Part shown: in pieces, positions 56,653 through 64,000 of the stretch | Position numbering within the stretch: position 1 is the stretch's first letter | Layout of the letters: each line of letters opens with the position of its first letter | Origin: Sphingobium sp. TKS | GTDB taxonomy: Bacteria; Pseudomonadota; Alphaproteobacteria; Sphingomonadales; Sphingomonadaceae | Length of the DNA stretch: 64,000 bases | Direction of reading: 5' to 3' | Assembly (NCBI RefSeq): GCF_001563265.1 | Contig: NZ_CP005083.1 | Coordinates: 2,979,001 to 3,043,000, forward strand | Position numbers and translations under genes: made by a program | Notes under the pieces: model-generated | Databases searched by the model: none | The model's input: the letters and a program-made list of their open reading frames with translations, nothing else | What the model was told of the DNA's origin: nothing

Positions 56653-57999
56653 TTGCAGTTGCGATCGCTGCGGGCGCTGACGCTCGCCTTCCTTGCGGTT
56701 TTTCTCTGCGCGACGCTGGCGACCGCCTTCGGCATCTATTTCGCGACCTTCCGGACGATCGACCATCTGGTCGGCCAGCGCATCGAAAGCGCCAGCAATG
56801 TGATCGCGCCGGAGGGTGAGGCCTATCGGGCGCGGCGCATCGGCCTGCGGATCATGACCGCGTCGCGGGACCGGGACACGGGCGATCTGGGCTTCATCCT
56901 GTCCGAAAATGGGCGGCAGATCGCGGGCAATGTCCGGGTGACCCGGCCATTGCCGCTTGGCGTGTCGCGGGTCGACGTTGCGGACAGGATCAAGGGTCTC
57001 AGCCACGGCCAGGTGCTGGTGCGGGATCTGGGCAACGGCCTGCGCCTGGCGGTGATCGCGGAAACCGAGCCGTTCGACCATTATAATGCGGCGCGGGCGC
57101 GCATCTACCTGATCGGCTTCGGATCGATCATCGCCATCGCCCTGACGGCCGCGACCACTTTCACGCTGATCGTGCGGCGGCGTATCGTCGACATGCGCCG
57201 CACGGTGGAGGCGATATTCGACGGCGACCTGTCGCAGCGGGTGCCGGTCGACGGATCGGGCACCGCCTTCGACAGACAGGCCGCCGCCTTCAACCGGATG
57301 CTGGACCGCATCAATGAGTTGATGGAGGAGGTGCGCAACGTCACCAACGGCGTCGCGCATGAATTGCGCACGCCATTGGCGCGGCTGCGTAATCAGCTCA
57401 GCCTGATCGCGGCCGATCCGGGGGCGGAGCGTGTGCGTCCCGGCATAGAAAAGGCGCAGGCGGAGGCCGATCGGCTGCTGGCGCTGTTCGCGGCATTGCT
57501 GCGCATCGCGGAGGTGGACAGCGGGGCGCGGCGGGCGAACTTCGCCCCCGTGGACCTGCGCGCGCTGGTCGAGGAGACGATCGAAGCGCTGGAGCCGGTG
57601 ATCGAGGAAAGCGGCCACCGCATGGCCACGCTGACGCTGGAACCGGCGGTGCTGAATGGCGACCGGCCATTGTTGACGCAGATGATCGTCAACCTGATCG
57701 AGAATATCCTGCGGCATACCCCTGCGGGCACGGACATGACAATCACCTTGCAAGAGGGAACGGAGGTTACGTCCCTGATCGTGTCCGACAACGGCCCCGG
57801 CATCGCGGCGGAGGACAGGGCACGCGCGCTGGATCACTTCGGTCGTCTGACCGTCGAGGGCAATGGGGCGATGGAGGGCAAGGGTCATGGCTTCGGCCTG
57901 CCTTTGATCGCTTCCATAACGCGGCTGCATGGCGGCACGCTGGAACTCAGCGATGCGCTGCCAGGACTGCGGGTGACGCTACGCTTCCACCACGCATGA
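56653..57999 (+). CDS. sensor histidine kinase of the TonB-receptor operon
   Basis: Protein of 448 residues: membrane helix (about 10-31), periplasmic sensor of about 115 residues, second helix (about 153-173), and HAMP. His236 lies in 'VAHELRTPLARL', and the ATPase domain has 'NLIENILRHTP', 'SDNGPGIAAEDR' and 'GHGFGLPLIA'. It begins one base after the response regulator stop with a TTG; 'gaggggat' is seven bases upstream. It would sense a periplasmic cue linked to the receptor's cargo or the phosphodiesterase product. Confidence 0.92.
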   Translation: MQLRSLRALTLAFLAVFLCATLATAFGIYFATFRTIDHLVGQRIESASNVIAPEGEAYRARRIGLRIMTASRDRDTGDLGFILSENGRQIAGNVRVTRPLPLGVSRVDVADRIKGLSHGQVLVRDLGNGLRLAVIAETEPFDHYNAARARIYLIGFGSIIAIALTAATTFTLIVRRRIVDMRRTVEAIFDGDLSQRVPVDGSGTAFDRQAAAFNRMLDRINELMEEVRNVTNGVAHELRTPLARLRNQLSLIAADPGAERVRPGIEKAQAEADRLLALFAALLRIAEVDSGARRANFAPVDLRALVEETIEALEPVIEESGHRMATLTLEPAVLNGDRPLLTQMIVNLIENILRHTPAGTDMTITLQEGTEVTSLIVSDNGPGIAAEDRARALDHFGRLTVEGNGAMEGKGHGFGLPLIASITRLHGGTLELSDALPGLRVTLRFHHA

Positions 58000-58037
58000 A
58001 AAAAGGGGGCCGCAGCGTAAGCCACGGCCCCCTTTTT
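58000..58037. terminator. bidirectional rho-independent terminator
   Basis: A perfect 13-base stem, 58000-58012 (aaaaagggggccg) with 58025-58037 (cggccccctttt plus t), and a 12-base loop. It has a T run on both strands, so it can stop the kinase transcript from the left and the TonB receptor transcript from the right. Confidence 0.9.
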
Positions 58038-58050
58038 CTTTCTTCGGAAA

Positions 58051-60588
58051 TCAGAACTTCACGGACGCTTCCACGCCATAGGTGCGCGGCGCATTGAAAT
58101 TGCCATAGTCGCCCAGGACGTTGTTGACGCTGCCCTGTGTCACGTTACCCGTGGGCGCGCCCGGCAGGCTGTTCGACGGATCGCGGCGGAACACATATTG
58201 CTCGTTGAACAGGTTGCGACCCCAGATGCTGAGCGTCAGGTTGCGGCCATTACCCGTCCCGATGTCGGCCAGCGAGATGCGGCCATTGAAGATCAGCGAG
58301 CTGTCATTCTTCGTGGCGAACTGGTCGAAGGCCTGGGTGGCCTGCGAATAGTTGCCGTCGAAGTGGAACTTCAGCTTCGTGTCGCCGCCGCCAATCGGCA
58401 GAGCATAGTCGATCGACCCGCTAGCGGCGTTGCGCGGCGTGAAGACGATGTAGAAGTTCTGGTAAACGCTGGTCGAACGGTTCGCCGAATCCGTGGCGGT
58501 GATCAGCACCGGCGGGATCTTCGTATAGGTATAGGCATAGGAGGCGTTGAGCGTCAGCCCATCGATCGGTTCCACCGTCAGGTCGGCCTCGATACCGCGG
58601 ATCTTGGTGATGCCCGGCGCATTGATGGTGACGAGGTTGTTGAAGCTGCTCGTCCCCACGAACTGGATCGAGCTGATATCCACCTGGCTGTTCTTGCGGT
58701 CCATGATGTAACCGGCCAGGTTGAAGCGGGCGCGGTTGTTCCAGAAGTCCGACTTCAGGCCGACTTCATAGGACTTCACATCTTCAGGATTGAAGGCCTG
58801 ATAGTTGGACGTGCGCGAGCTGGCGCCGCCTGCGCGATAACCGGTCGCATATTTGGCGTAGACGTGCAGATCCTTGTTGAAGTCATAGGCGACGGTCGCC
58901 ATCGGGTTGAAGCGGTTCCACGTCGCGTCCAGCGGCTTGTAGCCGACACTGGCAGCGGGCGGGGTGAGGTCATAGTTCACGTTGCGCGAATAGTGCAGGA
59001 CGCCCTTCTTCTCGTCACGCGTGTAGCGGCCGCCCACGGTGATGTGCAGAGCATCCGTGGCGTTCCAGGTGAGCTGGCCATAGGCGGCATAGCTCTTCGA
59101 CCAGACTTCCGAAGCGCGGTCGATCGAGCAGCCATTGACCGCCGAGCCGACAAAGGCTGGCGTGGACGTGGTGCAGAACGGGATGCGGACATAGGTCGGC
59201 GTGCCGCCAACCAGAGCCAGGCCCATTGAGCTGGGCGTTGCGGCATCGTCGCTGACATGTTCATTGAAGTAGAACAAGCCCGCGACATAGTCGATCGAAC
59301 CGACCGTGCCGACGGCCTGGAGTTCCTGGCTGAACTGGCGCTGACGCAGGTCGGCAAGACTGTAACGGCTGAAGGCGCAGGGCTGGGCCAGGGTGCACGC
59401 AGCCTGGTTGGCCACCACCGGCGGACGGTGGCCACCGCCGCTATTGTCCCACTGGGTCGCATCAACACCGCGCCATGCGGTGATCGAGCGCAGTTCGATC
59501 TCAGGCGAGACTTCCCACTTCAGCAAGTTGGTGAAGCCGTGCGTCTTGTCGACGCTGACCTGCTGCGGCACGCCGATGTCGGCCACGCCCATGCGGGTGT
59601 CGCCATTGGTGACGAGGCCGGGCAGGCGCGGTTTTACCGTGCCGGTAAGGTCGGTGTAGTTGGTGCCCGGCAGATAGCAGGCGGGGACAGCCGACTGCAG
59701 CGTGCTGGCGCTAGTTGCAGTGGTGCCCTGGCAACCATTGGGATTGTAGTTCAGCAGTTGGCTGTAGAAGGGCGTGTTCTCATCCTTGGCGACATCATAG
59801 GAGAAGTCGTTGGTGATGGTGCTGGTCGGCTGCCAGCGCACGGCAGCGCGCAGACCCTTGCGGTTGTAATAGTTCCAGCCGGCCTGGCCCGCCATCGGGT
59901 TGCGGGTGGTGGCGTCCTGATGCTGGATCACGCCGTCCAGCTTGACGGAGAAGCCTGCGATCTTGGGCAAATCGATGTGGGCATCGGCGGTCCGGCCGCC
60001 ATAATTGCCCGTACCCGCTTCAACGCGGCCGCCGAACTCACCAGTGGGAGCTTTGCTGACGATGCTGAGCGCGCCGCCTTCGGTGTTGCGGCCGAACAGC
60101 GTGCCCTGCGGTCCCTTCAGCACTTCCACGCGCTCGACGTCGAACAGCGCGGCGTTCAGGCCGTGCTGGCGGCCCATATAGACGCCGTCGACATAGATGC
60201 CGACGCCCTGTTCGCGGGCGGGCTGGTTGGCGTCGAGCGGCACGATGCCGCGAATGCCGATGGTCAGGGCCGACTGGCGCGCTTCGAAGGTCGCGATGCG
60301 CAGCGACGGGACGGCGCCGTCGGCGAGATCGTAGAGGCTGGACACATGGCGGTCCTTGAGCGCCTCGGTGCTCATCACCGCCATGGAGATCGGCGTTTCC
60401 TGCAAATTGGTTTCGCGCTTGGTGGCGGTGACGACGATCGTGCCGAGACCGGCGTCGTCGACGGCGGCGGCGGCATCGACGGGCTGCTGCTCATCGGTCG
60501 CGGCGCTGGCCAGCGCAGGCGCGGAAACCGACGCCAGCAGCAGGCCGCAAAGCGACGCGCGCAGCAAGGAGGCGGAAGGACGAATCAT
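58051..60588 (-). CDS. TonB-dependent receptor
   Basis: Outer-membrane receptor of 845 residues. Signal peptide 'LLLASVSAPALASA' is followed by the TonB-box-like 'GTIVVTATKRETNLQETPIS', a plug domain ('GVYMGRQHGLNAALFDVERV', 'LKGPQGTLFGRNTEGGALSI') and a barrel ending 'YGVEASVKF'. The type with 'VTATKR' and 'GPQGTLFGRN' is abundant in sphingomonads; the substrate is unknown. The promoter region to its right is extremely AT-rich and carries a palindrome at 60662-60682. The next gene across is a sphingomyelinase-like enzyme. Confidence 0.94.
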   Translation of the reverse strand: MIRPSASLLRASLCGLLLASVSAPALASAATDEQQPVDAAAAVDDAGLGTIVVTATKRETNLQETPISMAVMSTEALKDRHVSSLYDLADGAVPSLRIATFEARQSALTIGIRGIVPLDANQPAREQGVGIYVDGVYMGRQHGLNAALFDVERVEVLKGPQGTLFGRNTEGGALSIVSKAPTGEFGGRVEAGTGNYGGRTADAHIDLPKIAGFSVKLDGVIQHQDATTRNPMAGQAGWNYYNRKGLRAAVRWQPTSTITNDFSYDVAKDENTPFYSQLLNYNPNGCQGTTATSASTLQSAVPACYLPGTNYTDLTGTVKPRLPGLVTNGDTRMGVADIGVPQQVSVDKTHGFTNLLKWEVSPEIELRSITAWRGVDATQWDNSGGGHRPPVVANQAACTLAQPCAFSRYSLADLRQRQFSQELQAVGTVGSIDYVAGLFYFNEHVSDDAATPSSMGLALVGGTPTYVRIPFCTTSTPAFVGSAVNGCSIDRASEVWSKSYAAYGQLTWNATDALHITVGGRYTRDEKKGVLHYSRNVNYDLTPPAASVGYKPLDATWNRFNPMATVAYDFNKDLHVYAKYATGYRAGGASSRTSNYQAFNPEDVKSYEVGLKSDFWNNRARFNLAGYIMDRKNSQVDISSIQFVGTSSFNNLVTINAPGITKIRGIEADLTVEPIDGLTLNASYAYTYTKIPPVLITATDSANRSTSVYQNFYIVFTPRNAASGSIDYALPIGGGDTKLKFHFDGNYSQATQAFDQFATKNDSSLIFNGRISLADIGTGNGRNLTLSIWGRNLFNEQYVFRRDPSNSLPGAPTGNVTQGSVNNVLGDYGNFNAPRTYGVEASVKF

Positions 60589-60654
60589 GCGTGTAACCCC
60601 TTTTCAAATCCATCGAGTGGATGTTTTGCGGGGCCGCCATTAGGTCTCGATCAC

Positions 60655-60890
60655 AACATTTTTGTTACATTGATTGTAACAATAACTCTACATGTCCTGT
60701 AATTTTCGTTTCATAATTCATATTATTATAGAAATTATCAAATAATATTTCAGTTTAATCAAAAATTGAATTGTGAATTTATCGATTATTATCAATAATT
60801 ATTTCTCAATAAATCAAACTATATTTCATTATATTGTATGAATTATCCAAAATTATTTTCAACGATAAATAAAAATGAGAGACATGGACC
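60655..60890. other. extremely AT-rich intergenic block
   Basis: The spacer of 458 bases between the divergent TonB receptor and phosphodiesterase genes has a core of extremely low GC: 18 G or C in the 120 bases 60721-60840, that is 15 percent. The surrounding genes are GC-rich. There is no coding frame of note. It holds the receptor promoter and probably that of the phosphodiesterase. Such a block may be bent DNA or the target of a silencing protein. Confidence 0.8.
60662..60682 (-). promoter_or_regulatory. perfect 21-bp palindrome upstream of the TonB receptor
   Basis: ttgttaca and tgtaacaa are exact inverse complements around five bases (ttgat). The site is 74 bases upstream of the receptor ATG, where an operator for a dimeric regulator would be expected. 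The cognate protein is not known. No regulator gene lies adjacent. Confidence 0.55.
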
Positions 60891-61046
60891 GAACCGGAAT
60901 ATACCCATTCCGAAACGAAATCATGACAGACAGATTGCATTTCGGTGAAAAGGTCGACTTTTAAATTTCATCCCATTGCAGCGCTACCGCCACTGCTCTG
61001 ACTCAATGACCTGCTAGTTGCGCCCCCAAAGCGGGGGGTCATCATC

Positions 61047-62153
61047 ATGCTCAAGGCATTTCAGCCGTTGCTCTTCGTCGGGCTGGCGATGCTTGCCACG
61101 TCAGGATCAGGCAGGGAAGATCCGCATCTTGCACTGATGGCGCCAGCTACGGCGGCGACGGACAGCCATGCGCTGTCCGTCATGACCTACAACATCAAGG
61201 GATTGCCCTGGCCGCTGGCCCTGGGCCGCGACGAAGCGCTGAGCCGGATCGGCGGAAGACTGGCGGCCATGCGCCAGGCGGGCCAACAACCCCATGTCGT
61301 GCTGTTGCAGGAAGCTTTCTCGTCGGAAGCTCAGACGCTTGCCGAACAGGCCGGTTATAGGAACATCGCCTTCGGCCCCGATAGCGGACTTCGAACGAAC
61401 GCCCCAACGGACGCAGCCGACATCGCCTATCTCCAGTCAGCGCGCTGGGACCGGGGCGAGCGCATGGGGAAATCGTTGAGCAGCGGGCTCATGATCCTGT
61501 CCGACTATCCGATCACGGGGATCGATCGGATGGCCTTTCCGGACTTCGCCTGCGCCGGGTTGGACTGCATGGCGAACAAAGGGGTGCTGATCGCCCATCT
61601 CCATGTGCCGGGCACCGGCCCCATCAGCATCGTCAATGCGCATCTGAATGCACGCAAGGCGGCTATGGTGCCCGTCGAGCGAACGCAGCAGGCCTTTGGG
61701 CGGCAGGTCGATCTGATGGCCCGATTCGTGGCCCGCCATGTGCCCAAAGGACAGGCGCTGATCCTGGGCGGCGACATGAATATCGGCAGCGACATGCAGC
61801 GCCGGACCGCCTTTTTCACGGGATTCGCCCGGTCCGGCCTGCGCTTTGTCGCGCCCGCTCTCGACGGCGCCCGCCAAGCCCTGGCCCAGACGACCGCAGA
61901 CAAAGGCGCGCGCCTCGACCTGCTCCACGCGGTCGAACATGGCAAGGACTGGATCTTCGCCCGCGACGGACAGGACATGCCCTTGACTGTCCTTCAGGCG
62001 CGGGTACCCTTCGGCACCGAAGCCGGAGGCGAACCGCTGTCAGATCATTTCGGCTATGTCATCCGCTACCGTACGCCGGTCCGCCGCTTGCATGAACCAG
62101 TCCACTTCGCCAATCGCGATCCCTTGCCCACCCGCCTGGGAGACATGCATTGA
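61047..62153 (+). CDS. exported endonuclease/exonuclease/phosphatase family protein (sphingomyelinase-like)
   Basis: Protein of 368 residues with a signal-type N-terminus ('FVGLAMLATSGSGRE'). It has the EEP fold: 'SVMTYNIKGLPWPL' (Asn), 'VVLLQEAFSSEAQ' (metal Glu), 'IVNAHLNAR', 'LGGDMNIGSD' (Asp, Asn) and 'LSDHFGYVIRY' (catalytic Asp-His). Family members include sphingomyelinase C and other phosphodiesterases. A lipid or small phosphodiester seems more likely than DNA, but this is not decided by sequence. The stop overlaps the next gene by one base (TGATG). Confidence 0.87.
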   Translation: MLKAFQPLLFVGLAMLATSGSGREDPHLALMAPATAATDSHALSVMTYNIKGLPWPLALGRDEALSRIGGRLAAMRQAGQQPHVVLLQEAFSSEAQTLAEQAGYRNIAFGPDSGLRTNAPTDAADIAYLQSARWDRGERMGKSLSSGLMILSDYPITGIDRMAFPDFACAGLDCMANKGVLIAHLHVPGTGPISIVNAHLNARKAAMVPVERTQQAFGRQVDLMARFVARHVPKGQALILGGDMNIGSDMQRRTAFFTGFARSGLRFVAPALDGARQALAQTTADKGARLDLLHAVEHGKDWIFARDGQDMPLTVLQARVPFGTEAGGEPLSDHFGYVIRYRTPVRRLHEPVHFANRDPLPTRLGDMH

Positions 62154-63004
62154 TGTACCGCAGCCCCCTGGGACGCTTGTCCGCCGCACTGCTGGCGGCA
62201 GTCATGATCCCCGCCATCGGCGGCATGGCAGGCGCGCAGCCATCCGACGCCCCGTCGCCCGCTCCGTCCCCGGTGACATTCCGCATGACCGCCCCCGAAG
62301 CCAATCAGGGCGCGGCGTCCGACGGCAGGTTCATCTATGCCATCGACAATGACCGGATCGGCAAATATCGCATCGCCACCGGCGAGCGCGTCGCCCAATG
62401 GCAGGGGGAACGGCGGCTTTTCCCGCATATGAACAGTTGCACCGTGGTGGATCGCGAATTGGTTTGCGCCGCGTCCAACTATCCGGCGGTGCCGCAGACC
62501 AGCGCGGTCGAATTTTTCGACACCGCCACGCTGCGCCATGTCCGCACGGTCAGCCTGGGTTTCGGCCCCGGATCGCTGACGGCGCTGGACCGGCATGACG
62601 GCAAATGGTGGGCGATCTTCGCCAATTATGCGGGCAAGGGCGGCGAGCCGGGCCGGGACACGCGCTATACCTTGCTGGTCCGCATGGACGACCGATTCCG
62701 GCAGGAGGCCGCCTGGACCTTTCCGCCGGAAGTGCTGGCCCGCTTCACCCCCTATAGCTGCTCGGGCGCCAGTTGGAGTGCGGACGGTCGGCTTTACGTG
62801 ACCGGCCATGACCGGCCGGAACTTTACGAACTTGCCTTCCCGGAAGCGGGCTCCACGCTGGAGCTGCGCCGCACCATCGGCATCGCAACGCCCGGACAGG
62901 CGATCGACTGGGATCCTGTGCAGCCGCGCCGCCTCTGGTCGATCGACCGGGCGAAGAACATGGTCGTGGCCAGCGAGATCGCTCCCGCCCCGGCGGAACG
63001 ATAG
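62153..63004 (+). CDS. exported protein of unknown function, beta-propeller-like
   Basis: Protein of 283 residues with a signal peptide ending at 'GGMAGAQ' and then a Pro/Ser stretch. Repeated segments such as 'SDGRFIYAIDNDRIGKYRIAT', 'LVCAASNYPAVPQ', 'RHDGKWWAIFANYAGKGG' and 'SADGRLYVTGHDRPELYELA' have the rhythm of beta-propeller blades. I do not recognise the family. It is translationally coupled to the phosphodiesterase upstream (TGATG), so it probably works with it in the periplasm. Confidence 0.75.
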   Translation: MYRSPLGRLSAALLAAVMIPAIGGMAGAQPSDAPSPAPSPVTFRMTAPEANQGAASDGRFIYAIDNDRIGKYRIATGERVAQWQGERRLFPHMNSCTVVDRELVCAASNYPAVPQTSAVEFFDTATLRHVRTVSLGFGPGSLTALDRHDGKWWAIFANYAGKGGEPGRDTRYTLLVRMDDRFRQEAAWTFPPEVLARFTPYSCSGASWSADGRLYVTGHDRPELYELAFPEAGSTLELRRTIGIATPGQAIDWDPVQPRRLWSIDRAKNMVVASEIAPAPAER

Positions 63005-63107
63005 CCGCAATCGATGCATGCCGGAGAAGCGCATCTGCGGCTCCGAGCCTGTTGATCATCCGGGACTTCTCCTACACTCTGATGCTGCCGGAAGCAGGAG
63101 ACAGATG

Positions 63108-63479
63108 ATGCGCGTGATGGTGCTCGTAAAGGCCACCGAAGACAGCGAACGGGGCTTCGCCCCCACGCCCGAGGCGATGGAAGCGATGAAGGCGATGGGC
63201 CAATTCAATGACGAACTGGCCAAGGCCGGCGTCCTGCTCACCGCCGACGGCCTCACGCCCTCCTCCCAAGGCAAGCGCGTCGCGTTCGACGGCGCCGGCC
63301 GCACCGTCATCGACGGGCCTTTCGCGCAGGTCCGCGAACTGGTCGCCGGTTTCTGGCTGTGGGAAGTCAAGGACATGGACGAGGCGGTCGCCTGGGTGAA
63401 GCGCTGCCCCAATCCCATGCCGGGACCGAGCGAGATCGAAATCCGGCCACTATATGATCTGGCCGATTTGCCGACATAG
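63108..63479 (+). CDS. YCII/DGPF-domain protein
   Basis: Protein of 123 residues, 'MRVMVLVKATEDSERG' at the start and 'DGPFAQVRELVAGFWLWEV' in the middle, which is the DGPF motif of the YCII-related superfamily (dimeric alpha/beta fold). In sphingomonads such genes often accompany an ECF sigma factor, but none is seen here. The second of two adjacent ATGs is chosen because 'aggag' is seven bases away; the first (63105) is possible. The function is unknown. Confidence 0.88.
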   Translation: MRVMVLVKATEDSERGFAPTPEAMEAMKAMGQFNDELAKAGVLLTADGLTPSSQGKRVAFDGAGRTVIDGPFAQVRELVAGFWLWEVKDMDEAVAWVKRCPNPMPGPSEIEIRPLYDLADLPT

Positions 63480-63513
63480 GGGGTGGAGACGCCGGGACAA
63501 ACGACAAGGCCAA

Positions 63514-64000
63514 TCAACGCAGGAAAACCGGCTGATCGCCCTCCCGCCAGGCTGCAACGCGGATCATGACGCGGGTGAAGACCTCCGACGCGACATGCCC
63601 CGCCAGCCACGCCTGCAAGCGTGGAAAAGGCTGAGCCGAAAACCAGTCCGGATCGGTCGCCGCAAATTGACGCACAAAGGGAAACAGGGTGACATCCGCC
63701 ATCGTTCGCCTGTCGCCGCATAGCTGATAGTTCCGCTCCAGCCGCGCCTCCAGCTTGTCGAGCCATGCAGCAGCCTCGGCGCGATGGACCAACGGGTCCG
63801 CCCCATGGCGGCTAGCATATTTGTAGCGGTCCAGATGATGTTTGAACGGCCCGTCATTGGCGGCGATCAATTCGGGATCGTCGCCCGCCAGCCAGGCTTC
63901 GGGATCATTGCACGCCAGCACCCAGCGCATGATGTCCAGACTCTCATCCAATACCCGCCCATCGGGCAAGGCCAACACCGGCACCGTGCCCTTGGGTGAC
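63514..64000 (-). CDS. glutathione S-transferase, 5' part outside the window
   Basis: The frame is open to the right edge. The first codons inside the window read 'SPKGTVPVLALPDG', the end of the thioredoxin-like N-domain (the cis-Pro 'VPVL' motif), then 'VLDESLDIMRW' and the all-alpha C-domain ('RRTMADVTLFPFVRQF'). It therefore continues past base 64000 and lacks its start here. The family conjugates glutathione to electrophiles or reduces peroxides. A 34-base spacer separates it from the converging YCII gene. Confidence 0.92.
   Translation of the reverse strand, partial: SPKGTVPVLALPDGRVLDESLDIMRWVLACNDPEAWLAGDDPELIAANDGPFKHHLDRYKYASRHGADPLVHRAEAAAWLDKLEARLERNYQLCGDRRTMADVTLFPFVRQFAATDPDWFSAQPFPRLQAWLAGHVASEVFTRVMIRVAAWREGDQPVFLR

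Noticed and set aside
61047..62153. Calling the EEP protein a DNase
   Set aside because: The fold is shared by nucleases and sphingomyelinases. An exported form coupled to another exported protein favours a small phosphodiester or lipid, though a nuclease is not excluded.

Overview
The window looks like chromosomal DNA of a sphingomonad (Sphingomonadaceae, probably Sphingobium or a close relative). Pointers are the high GC content, the TCA block mdh-sucD-sucA-sucB-lpdA, two large TonB-dependent receptors, a PafA-type alkaline phosphatase of the kind known from Sphingomonas, and short intergenic inverted repeats of the 'gctcctgcgcaggcaggagc' and 'gtcatgctgaa' type. The genus is inference. I see no phage, insertion sequence, CRISPR array, rRNA or tRNA.

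Layout. 1-1.7 kb: end of an enoyl-CoA hydratase and a membrane diguanylate cyclase. 1.7-12 kb (minus strand): lpdA, sucB, sucA, sucD and mdh, with RNA hairpins in the two longer spacers, then zapE, a hotdog thioesterase and sdhB. sucC and sdhCDA are not here. 12.2-17 kb: an unusual envelope cluster of a TagB/TagF-like glycerophosphotransferase, a CDP-alcohol phosphatidyltransferase with an extra N-terminal domain, a HIT protein, a LicC-like nucleotidyltransferase and a Wzx-like flippase. 17-19.3 kb: a 58-residue DUF1508 protein, an FAD oxidoreductase and a lysophospholipase-like hydrolase. 19.3-26.4 kb: a Tad pilus operon (prepilin peptidase, cpaB, C, D, E, tadB, tadC) with no CpaF motor ATPase and no Flp pilin gene.

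26.5-39.9 kb: housekeeping and accessory genes (DUF2147, short asparaginase, proC, YbjN, UbiK, TspO, RND pump with its adaptor, TlyA, DsbD-like reductase, PafA-like phosphatase, a REP-like repeat, serine acetyltransferase). 39.9-47.5 kb: an OmpR/EnvZ-type pair, a TorF-type porin, a SulP transporter with beta-carbonic anhydrase, a response regulator with a degenerate receiver coupled to a small exported protein, and a DEDDh exonuclease. 47.8-52 kb: a GT4 glycosyltransferase with an amylo-alpha-1,6-glucosidase-like enzyme, then an SDR.

52.2-58 kb is a compact four-gene operon: TonB receptor, exported phosphodiesterase, response regulator, histidine kinase. It reads as a self-regulated unit for taking up a phosphoester. 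A second TonB receptor (58-60.6 kb, minus) is separated by an extremely AT-rich spacer with a perfect palindrome from a sphingomyelinase-like exported phosphodiesterase and an exported companion protein. A YCII/DGPF protein and a partial glutathione S-transferase close the window. Exported phosphoester hydrolases recur (37.1, 54.5 and 61.0 kb), so organic phosphate scavenging is a theme of the right half.
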